Positions 15,578 to 20,503 of a stretch of 20,503 bases of DNA are shown here, one piece after another. The notes below the pieces were generated by a model that saw nothing but the letters and a program-made list of their open reading frames with translations, searched no databases and was not told the DNA's origin. Both the position numbers and the translations under genes were made by a program. Numbering within the stretch: position 1 is the stretch's first letter; every line of letters starts with the position of its first letter. Origin of the DNA: Abditibacteriota bacterium (GTDB lineage: Bacteria; Armatimonadota; UBA5829). Where the stretch lies: positions 1-20,503 of the forward strand of contig JAGDDM010000261.1 of NCBI GenBank assembly GCA_017958015.1, in the 5' to 3' direction.

Positions 15578-16381
15578 TTATTCTTCGTCTTTGGCTTCTT
15601 CGTCGGCGGCTTCCTCGGCGGGAGCGGCGTCAACGTCGGGCTTCTCTTCGTCTTCGGCAACCTCGGCTTCGACCTCTTCGGTCTCCTCGGCTTCCTCTTC
15701 CATGGGTCTTACTTCCTTGACGGCTTCGCTGATCTTGTCGGAAATGAGCTTGATGGCTCTGATAGCGTCGTCGTTGCCGGGAATGACATAATCCACTTCG
15801 TCCGGGTCGCAGTTGGTGTCAACGATGGCGACTACGGGGATACCGAGCTTCTTGGCTTCCAGAAGGGCGATGCGCTCCTTCTTGAGGTCAACGATGAAGA
15901 TGACGCCCGGGAGCTTGGGCATATCTTTGATACCGCCGAGAACGTGCTCCAGCTTTTCGCGCTCGATTCTCTTCTGAGCGGCTTCCTTCTTGGTGAGCTG
16001 CTCGAAGGTGCCTTCTTCTTCCATCTTCTCAAGCTCGCGGAGCTTGGCGATTCTGGTCTTGATGGTGGCGTAGTTGGTGAGCAGACCGCCCAGCCAGCGG
16101 TGATTGACGTAGAACATACCGCAGTTGACGGCGGCGTTCTTGACGGCTTCCTGAGCCTGCTTCTTGGTGCCGACGAAGAGAAGAATCTCTCCCTCGGAGA
16201 CCTTTTCCTGAACGAAGTTCTTGGCGTCTTCGAAGAGCTTCAACGTCTGGTGAAGGTCGATGATGTAGATACCGTTGCGACCGCCGTAGATGTATTTCTT
16301 CATCTTCGGGTTCCAGCGGTGGGTGCGGTGACCGAAATGGACTCCGGCCTCCAAAAGTTCTTTCATAGATACTGACGGCAT
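15578..16381 (-). CDS. rpsB: 30S ribosomal protein S2
   Basis: Structural protein of the small ribosomal subunit. The 267 residues begin MPSVSMKELLEAGVHFGH and include the conserved THRWNPKMKKYIYGGRNGIYIIDL, the coiled-coil insertion (about 105-145) and VDTNCDPDEVDYVIPGNDDAIRAI. After residue 227 there is a highly acidic low-complexity tail of about 40 residues (Glu, Asp and Ala), longer than in E. coli S2. The start at 16381 is fixed by a strong AGGAGGA (16388-16394), six bases away. An upstream ATG in the same frame (16507) lies inside the promoter and is rejected. A promoter and structured leader precede it. It heads the rpsB-tsf-pyrH-frr operon. Confidence 0.97.
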   Translation of the reverse strand: MPSVSMKELLEAGVHFGHRTHRWNPKMKKYIYGGRNGIYIIDLHQTLKLFEDAKNFVQEKVSEGEILLFVGTKKQAQEAVKNAAVNCGMFYVNHRWLGGLLTNYATIKTRIAKLRELEKMEEEGTFEQLTKKEAAQKRIEREKLEHVLGGIKDMPKLPGVIFIVDLKKERIALLEAKKLGIPVVAIVDTNCDPDEVDYVIPGNDDAIRAIKLISDKISEAVKEVRPMEEEAEETEEVEAEVAEDEEKPDVDAAPAEEAADEEAKDEE

Positions 16382-16407
16382 AATGCGTCCTCCTAAGGTT
16401 GTTCTTC

Positions 16408-16455
16408 CCGTTTTCTTTTGATTGCTTCGGCAACACCTCAAGCATTCGAAAACGG
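16408..16455 (-). promoter_or_regulatory. Structured rpsB 5' leader, candidate S2 autoregulatory element
   Basis: In the roughly 90-base leader between the promoter and rpsB, CCGTTTTC and GAAAACGG (16448-16455 and 16408-16415) can form a perfect 8-bp long-range stem. It encloses a smaller hairpin (GCTT/AAGC, 16424-16443). The 3' arm ends 13 bases upstream of the Shine-Dalgarno element. S2 is known to repress its own operon in E. coli through the leader; whether this RNA does so is inferred. Confidence 0.45.
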
Positions 16456-16478
16456 TGATTAGTATTGTAAACCGAATA

Positions 16479-16507
16479 ATTATAGCATGTTCGACGAAAA
16501 AAGTCAA
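16479..16507 (-). promoter_or_regulatory. Promoter of the rpsB operon
   Basis: On the minus strand TTGACT (16502-16507) and TATAAT (16479-16484) are separated by 17 bases, preceded by an A/T-rich tract (TAAATATTTTTTT) that may act as an UP element. It fires away from the tRNA promoter. Confidence 0.82.
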
Positions 16508-16531
16508 AAAAAATATTTACCGCCTCCCCAC

Positions 16532-16560
16532 TTGACGAAGCGGCGGCAAAGTAGTATAAT
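16532..16560 (+). promoter_or_regulatory. Promoter of tRNA-Arg gene
   Basis: TTGACG (16532-16537), a 17-base spacer and TATAAT (16555-16560), 21 bases upstream of the tRNA 5' end. Its -35 box lies 24 bases from the -35 box of the divergent rpsB promoter. Confidence 0.82.
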
Positions 16561-16581
16561 CATATAGTCATTTTACGACAT

Positions 16582-16657
16582 GCGCCTGTAGCTCAGTGGA
16601 TAGAGCGATTGGTTGCGGACCAATAGGTCGGGAGTTCGAGTCTCTTCAGGCGCGCCA
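16582..16657 (+). tRNA. tRNA-Arg, anticodon GCG
   Basis: A complete cloverleaf can be drawn: acceptor GCGCCTG/CAGGCGC (7 bp), D arm GCTC/GAGC, anticodon stem ATTGG/CCAAT with loop TTGCGGA, five-base variable region, T arm with loop TTCGAGT, discriminator G and encoded CCA. The anticodon at 16615-16617 is GCG, reading CGC (and CGU by wobble). The D-loop has A at the position-20 site used by arginyl-tRNA synthetase. Most bacteria use an ACG anticodon (inosine) for this box. It stands alone on the opposite strand to its neighbours. Confidence 0.93.
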
Positions 16658-16664
16658 AACATCA

Positions 16665-16687
16665 CCCGCTTCGGCGGGCTTTTTTTT
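16665..16687 (+). terminator. Intrinsic terminator of tRNA-Arg
   Basis: CCCGC-TTCG-GCGGG hairpin (16665-16678) followed by C and eight T (16680-16687), eight bases after the tRNA CCA end. It also sits directly beyond the stop of the convergent ksgA gene, but offers no T-run in that direction. Confidence 0.9.
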
Positions 16688-16690
16688 GTG

Positions 16691-17548
16691 CTACCCGAGC
16701 AATTCGCGGGCGGTATTTGCCAGAGCCGCGAAGTCCCCAAGGTCCAGTTTCTCGCCCCGTATCTTTTCGTCGATACCGGTTTTCGCCAGAACCTTCGCGG
16801 CGAAGTCCTTTGTCCAGAGGAGATACTCCGAATTCGCCAGGGCGTTCAGCACGGTTTTCCGCCGTTTGCCGAAGGCGGAGCGGATTATGTCGAACATGAG
16901 TTTTTCGTCGCTTGTCTCCACCGCGCCGGTGTCCCTCATTGTGAGTTTCAGAACCTCGGAATCCACCTTGGGCACCGGGTAGAACACGTTGCGGCTCACC
17001 TTTACCACCGATTTCACGTCGCAATAATATCGAACAAAGAGGGTGAGGGAACCGTAGTCGGAGGAGCCGGGCGCGGAGCGAAGCCTGTCCGCCACTTCCC
17101 GCTGAATCATCATGGTGACGGATTTCACTTTGTCGCGATTTTCGATAAGTTTCGTGATGATGGGGGTGGTGATGTAATAGGGGAGATTGCCGACAACCGT
17201 GGCTTTTTCGCTTCCGAAGAGAGAGTCCGTGTCAATCTTCAGAAAGTCGCCGAATATAAGGTCGATATCATCCCCGAAAAAGTCCCGCAGGTGCTCCTCA
17301 AGGGTCCCGTCCGCCTCAACACAGGCGGGGCGCAGACCGGCCTCGATGAGGGCTTGGGTGAGGGCTCCCAGCCCGGGGCCTATCTCGATGACCCGCCGAT
17401 TTCCGTCCTCCGCCGCGCTTTCGGCTATTTTGCGGAGAATGTTTTTGTCGATGAGGAAGTTTTGACCCAGACCCTTTTTGGGCATGAGGCCTCTTTCGGC
17501 GAGGATATTTTTGATTACGGCGGGTGATGACAGATTATCCGTTTTCAT
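16691..17548 (-). CDS. rsmA: 16S rRNA dimethyladenosine transferase KsgA/RsmA
   Basis: Dimethylates two adjacent adenines in the 3' end of 16S rRNA during small-subunit assembly. The 285 residues include the N-terminal substrate-contact region (KKGLGQNFLID, 24-34), the SAM-binding loop VIEIGPGLGALTQAL (53-67), acidic VEAD, the catalytic NLPYYITTPII (from 121) and a C-terminal helical domain (FYPVPKVDS...). The start at 17548 matches the longer N-terminus usual in Firmicutes; an internal ATG at 17485 is possible. There is no clear Shine-Dalgarno before 17548, and a strong terminator ends 21 bases upstream. It follows the DUF348/G5/3D gene, an order familiar from Firmicutes, where rnmV often lies between; here it is absent. 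Confidence 0.95.
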   Translation of the reverse strand: MKTDNLSSPAVIKNILAERGLMPKKGLGQNFLIDKNILRKIAESAAEDGNRRVIEIGPGLGALTQALIEAGLRPACVEADGTLEEHLRDFFGDDIDLIFGDFLKIDTDSLFGSEKATVVGNLPYYITTPIITKLIENRDKVKSVTMMIQREVADRLRSAPGSSDYGSLTLFVRYYCDVKSVVKVSRNVFYPVPKVDSEVLKLTMRDTGAVETSDEKLMFDIIRSAFGKRRKTVLNALANSEYLLWTKDFAAKVLAKTGIDEKIRGEKLDLGDFAALANTARELLG

Positions 17549-17569
17549 GAGAGTTTAAGATGTTAACGC

Positions 17570-17598
17570 AAAAAAAGCGGGACCGCCGAAGCGGTCCC
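17570..17598 (-). terminator. Intrinsic terminator after the DUF348/G5/3D gene
   Basis: On the minus strand GGGACCGC (17591-17598) pairs perfectly with GCGGTCCC (17579-17586) around a TTCG loop, then GC and seven T (17570-17576). It lies 12 bases after the gene's stop and 21 bases before the ksgA start codon. Confidence 0.92.
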
Positions 17599-17610
17599 TG
17601 TTTTTCGGAT

Positions 17611-18459
17611 TTAGTCGAGAATCTGAACCGTAACGGTTCTTCTGCCGAATCTTATGGCTTCGGCTCTGGAGTTGAAGCAAAGGTCGATTCTGTTACCTTT
17701 GATCGCTCCTCCGCAGTCTCCCGCGATGGCCATTCCGTATCCCTCGATATAGAGTTTCGTTCTGTAGGGAATGACTCTCGGGTCAACGGCAACCACGCCT
17801 TTCTTGGCCCGAAGACCGATGGCGGTGATACCGTTGGAATGTTTGCCGCAGCTGCTGGCGCAGTAGCCTGTGGCGCGCATTTTCATGACTTTGCGGACGT
17901 TGTGAGATCCTCTGCTGGTGGTCGCGGTTGTTTTCCGCGGGCCCATGGTCACAACCCGGGTGACGGGCTGTCTCAGTACGTTCTTCACACCGGTGGGGGT
18001 GTGTTTTACAAGTTTGCCGTCTTCGTAACGAACCTTGTACTCCACCTTCATCTCACCCGGAACGCCGGCTTTGATTTCCTTGATTTGGCCGGGTTTGAGG
18101 TTGGTGTCGATATCGGTTGTTGTTTTGAAGGGGATGGGCTCGATGGCCGTTTCCGTCTTCTCCGTTACTTTGACAACCGTGATTTTCAGGTTGTTCTTAA
18201 CGGCTTCGTTTCGTGATGGCGAGACCTTGTCTGTGGAGTCAAGGTCAACCCCGATTTCTTTAAGGGCGGCACCGACGGTCTTCTGCGAAGTGTGGAACTC
18301 CTGGTTAATGCCCTGCGACTTGGCAATAACCGTGATCTTCGTGTGAGACTGTGCTTGCACCACGTCATCTCGGTTGGCTGCTATATTGGCAAAAAGCGCG
18401 ACGGAAATGATCACCGCGTTGACAATATTTTTGGCAAGCCGAAACTTTCGTTTACGCAA
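17611..18459 (-). CDS. YabE-like secreted cell-wall protein (DUF348, G5, 3D domains)
   Basis: The 282-residue protein has a basic N-terminus and one hydrophobic segment (about 11-29, signal peptide or anchor), a DUF348 repeat (about 39-80), a G5 domain (about 92-168) and a 3D domain (about 192-282). The latter's three Asp residues are in AVDPRVIP (226), AIAGDCGG (248) and NRIDLCF (259), and it has the GYG motif. 3D domains are the catalytic fold of lytic transglycosylase-like peptidoglycan enzymes (Rpf/MltA-related); G5 domains bind wall polymers. The start codon is TTG, supported by AAAGGAGG seven bases upstream. It resembles B. subtilis YabE and stays next to ksgA as there. It has its own promoter and a strong terminator, so it is probably monocistronic. 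Confidence 0.88.
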   Translation of the reverse strand: MRKRKFRLAKNIVNAVIISVALFANIAANRDDVVQAQSHTKITVIAKSQGINQEFHTSQKTVGAALKEIGVDLDSTDKVSPSRNEAVKNNLKITVVKVTEKTETAIEPIPFKTTTDIDTNLKPGQIKEIKAGVPGEMKVEYKVRYEDGKLVKHTPTGVKNVLRQPVTRVVTMGPRKTTATTSRGSHNVRKVMKMRATGYCASSCGKHSNGITAIGLRAKKGVVAVDPRVIPYRTKLYIEGYGMAIAGDCGGAIKGNRIDLCFNSRAEAIRFGRRTVTVQILD

Positions 18460-18466
18460 TAGATTG

Positions 18467-18474
18467 CCTCCTTT
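18467..18474 (-). promoter_or_regulatory. Ribosome binding site fixing a TTG start
   Basis: AAAGGAGG on the minus strand, seven bases before the TTG at 18459-18457. It makes the rare TTG start of the YabE-like gene credible. Confidence 0.8.
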
Positions 18475-18508
18475 CCTACCGGGCCCGAAATACCCGATAA
18501 GTTAGGAC

Positions 18509-18537
18509 ATTGTACCGGATTAAGAATCGTTTGTCAA
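18509..18537 (-). promoter_or_regulatory. Promoter of the YabE-like gene
   Basis: On the minus strand a perfect TTGACA (18532-18537), a 17-base spacer and TACAAT (18509-18514), about 50 bases upstream of the TTG start. The -35 box lies inside the last codons of the upstream glycosidase gene, whose stop is at 18522-18520. Confidence 0.85.
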
Positions 18538-20503
18538 ATTTTCGGGGATTTCATAGGGGATTACCGCTTCAAACGGGTACATAAAACCCTCCGAATTCGG
18601 GTCGTCGGTTATAATAATTTTATCCGCCAAAACCGCCCCGTCGGCGGCGATTTCCAACCGGTGTTTTCCCTTTTTCAGTTCGACTTTCGCGCAAATCGGA
18701 TAGCGCAAATCCGCCGAGGTTTCGGCGCAGACCGCCGCCGCTTCCCTGCCGTCAATCCGAAGTTTCGCCGAGCCTCCCAGGCTCCTGCCCATGACGCAGA
18801 AGGAATATTTTCCGTTTTCCGGCACCGTTATCTCCGCGGATATTTTCGTCTCTTCCGTAAGGCGCACGGACACGCCGGTTTTGCCGTAGGAACTTCTGTA
18901 AACCCGTTCCCGCTTCGCTTCCGGCGGGGCGGTATTTTCAATCTCAATTACCGCCTCAAAGGGCTTGCGGGCGAAAATGTGGGATTTAACGGACTTCGCC
19001 GGGAGGGTTATCTCGTAGGCGAGTCTGTCTTTGTCGTAAGAAAGCTTCGCCGTTTTGAGAAAATCCTCCGGGATGCTTTCCTTAATCGTCACCGATTTGT
19101 CGGTTGTGTTGTAATAGAGGACTCTGTCGCCGGTTACGGCGGAGAGGACGCCGTCGGCGGCGGCGGCGAGGGGAGATGTTATCTTCTCCGGCGCGTATTC
19201 TTCCGACGGAAAATCCGCTTCGGCGCCGTCGATTGTTTTCACGGGGCCGCCTTTTACCAGCGTTTTCACGCCGGAGGTTTTAATCGCTTCCGCCGTTTCT
19301 TTTTTCACGTACTCCGTGTCGAATACGATGAGGGTTTTGTATTTTTTGAGGGCGCCGTCGGCGATGAGGGTTTCGTCGATGATGTCGAAGTCGCAAATGT
19401 CCCGAAGCTCATTCGCGAACTCGTTAAATCCCTTGGGATATGTTTCCGTCAGCTTCAGAATGTGGGCCGTTTCCGGGAAGAGGAGGGCTGTGTCGGCACT
19501 CGCCGGGGCTGTTCCAGCTTCCGAGCCGTGGTTCGCGATAATGTGGGCAAGACCCACAAGCTTTTCCGGGTCGGCGAAAACCGATTTCGAGCCGCAGAGG
19601 GCGGAGTCGAAGATATTGTCGGTGAGAACGGTCTCGAAGGGCACATTGTAATGGGCGCAGGCGGCGGCCAGGAGTCTCGTTTCGACGTAGTTCTCCGACA
19701 CGCAGTCGATGCCGCAGCCTATCTCGGACATGGCTTTAACCAGGGCGGAGGGGTTTACGCCCCTCGCGGGACTCGATATGTCCGCCACCTTGGGGGAGAC
19801 TTTGTCGAAGTGTTTTTTCGCCGACGCGCAGATTTCCTTGGCGGTTTTCGTCATTGAGCGTGAATACCACTCGCAGAAGTCGAGGATGGCCTGGGGGTGG
19901 GAGGTGGTTTTCGGATAGGCGATTTCCGACGCGTGCCAGGCTTTGAGGACTTCTTCTTCCGAGCCGTATTTCTTTGTCATTGTTTCGGTGAAGTCGTACC
20001 AGGCGGCGGGGTCGGCGGCGAAATATCTGTACACTCCGCCGGGGGCCGGGAATCCCGCTTCCCCCGTGGTGCCGCATATGCCGGGGTGAATCCGGGCCGG
20101 CTGTGTTTTGAGGACCCGGGCCAACTCCCCGTAGTAGGTTTCGGCGATTTCCTCAAGGCGTCCTGTCCAGAGAGAGTAGATGTCGATGTCCGCCTCCGCC
20201 CGGAGCCGCAGCGCCGAGTCGTCGTAGTCGGGGATGATGTGAGTAATGGGGCAGTAGGTGAGGTTCACATTGTCGGCGAAGGCTTTTTCCGCCATGGACG
20301 TGACCGTGCCCCAGAACCGTTCACCGCTTTGGAGCCTGTTGGTGTTGTCGAATATCCTCATCTCGAGGGCGGAGACGCCTATCTTCTTCATGAACGGGTG
20401 CAGATCCCCCATGTCGGCGGGAGTTCGGAAGTCCAGAGCCGCTTCCGCGTAGCCGGTGACTATGTCGAACTTCGGAACGGGGACGACTTTGTCCGTGACG
20501 GGC
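18520..20503 (-). CDS. GH42/GH14-like glycosidase with C-terminal carbohydrate-binding-type domain, 5'-partial
   Basis: The frame stays open to the window edge, past the ATG at 20412, and the residues before that ATG (KFDIVTGYAEAALDF) read as protein, so the start is outside; 660 residues are visible. The first part looks like a TIM-barrel of the GH-A type: LTYCPITHIIPDYDD, then ICGTTGEAGFP with a Glu at the place of the GH42/GH14-like acid/base, and a second barrel half with VSENYVETRLLAAACAHY. An amidotransferase-like segment (YKTLIVFDTEYVKKE) follows, as in GH42 beta-galactosidases. The last part (VPENGKYSFCVMGRSLGG, KVELKKGKHRLEIAADG) is a beta-sandwich like CBM6/35 modules. Substrate unknown. 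No terminator is visible before the next gene. Confidence 0.6.
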   Translation of the reverse strand, partial: PVTDKVVPVPKFDIVTGYAEAALDFRTPADMGDLHPFMKKIGVSALEMRIFDNTNRLQSGERFWGTVTSMAEKAFADNVNLTYCPITHIIPDYDDSALRLRAEADIDIYSLWTGRLEEIAETYYGELARVLKTQPARIHPGICGTTGEAGFPAPGGVYRYFAADPAAWYDFTETMTKKYGSEEEVLKAWHASEIAYPKTTSHPQAILDFCEWYSRSMTKTAKEICASAKKHFDKVSPKVADISSPARGVNPSALVKAMSEIGCGIDCVSENYVETRLLAAACAHYNVPFETVLTDNIFDSALCGSKSVFADPEKLVGLAHIIANHGSEAGTAPASADTALLFPETAHILKLTETYPKGFNEFANELRDICDFDIIDETLIADGALKKYKTLIVFDTEYVKKETAEAIKTSGVKTLVKGGPVKTIDGAEADFPSEEYAPEKITSPLAAAADGVLSAVTGDRVLYYNTTDKSVTIKESIPEDFLKTAKLSYDKDRLAYEITLPAKSVKSHIFARKPFEAVIEIENTAPPEAKRERVYRSSYGKTGVSVRLTEETKISAEITVPENGKYSFCVMGRSLGGSAKLRIDGREAAAVCAETSADLRYPICAKVELKKGKHRLEIAADGAVLADKIIITDDPNSEGFMYPFEAVIPYEIPENLTNDS

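Noticed and set aside
16382..16507. Longer rpsB starting at 16507
   Set aside because: It would start in the -35 box of the promoter; the strong AGGAGGA at 16388-16394 fixes the start at 16381.
18475..18500. Possible riboswitch in front of the YabE-like gene
   Set aside because: Known riboswitches upstream of such cell-wall genes are much longer; here only about 50 bases lie between promoter and start, with just a CGGGCCCG palindrome.

Overview
The window looks like a bacterial chromosome segment that is GC-rich by eye (no base count was made). A conserved translation and isoprenoid gene block sits between carbohydrate-degrading genes. The gene orders rpsB-tsf-pyrH-frr-uppS-dxr-rseP-ispG-proS and DUF348/G5/3D protein-ksgA, together with canonical -35/-10 promoters and AGGAGG-type ribosome binding sites, point to a Firmicutes-like or other Gram-positive-related (Terrabacteria) lineage. 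The many glycosidases suggest a plant- or mucus-polysaccharide degrader. The exact phylum cannot be fixed from the sequence alone.

Layout. (1) 1-4675, plus strand: two tandem paralogous GH2-type glycosidases. The first is incomplete and appears chimeric, carrying a 99-bp exact direct repeat at the window edge. The second is a complete secreted enzyme. (2) 4676-4760: two strong hairpins between convergent genes. (3) 4761-6539, minus strand: a GH20-like enzyme without a signal peptide, with a near-ideal promoter that contains a palindrome. (4) 6667-16381, minus strand: a long block read as rpsB-tsf-pyrH-frr, an intrinsic terminator, then uppS-dxr-rseP-ispG-proS with start/stop overlaps at most of the later junctions. 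It covers ribosome assembly and recycling, UMP phosphorylation, the MEP isoprenoid pathway (dxr, ispG), undecaprenyl diphosphate synthesis (uppS), regulated membrane proteolysis (rseP) and prolyl-tRNA charging. cdsA, usually between uppS and dxr, is absent. (5) 16382-16690: divergent promoters, a structured rpsB leader, tRNA-Arg(GCG) on the plus strand and its terminator. (6) 16691-18459, minus strand: ksgA, preceded by a DUF348/G5/3D cell-wall protein that has its own promoter and terminator. (7) 18520-20503, minus strand: a GH42-like glycosidase running off the window.

The most unusual feature is that ispG is fused in frame to a complete GNAT acetyltransferase domain resembling short ArgA-type N-acetylglutamate synthases, ending in a cysteine motif. 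Other points to check are the 99-bp repeat (probable assembly loop or real rearrangement), an EF-Ts lacking the conserved Asp of its TDFV signature, two essential genes (uppS, ksgA) that begin just behind strong terminators without a visible Shine-Dalgarno sequence, and an RseP with an apparent extra PDZ-like module. I see no CRISPR array, insertion sequence, phage gene or defence system.
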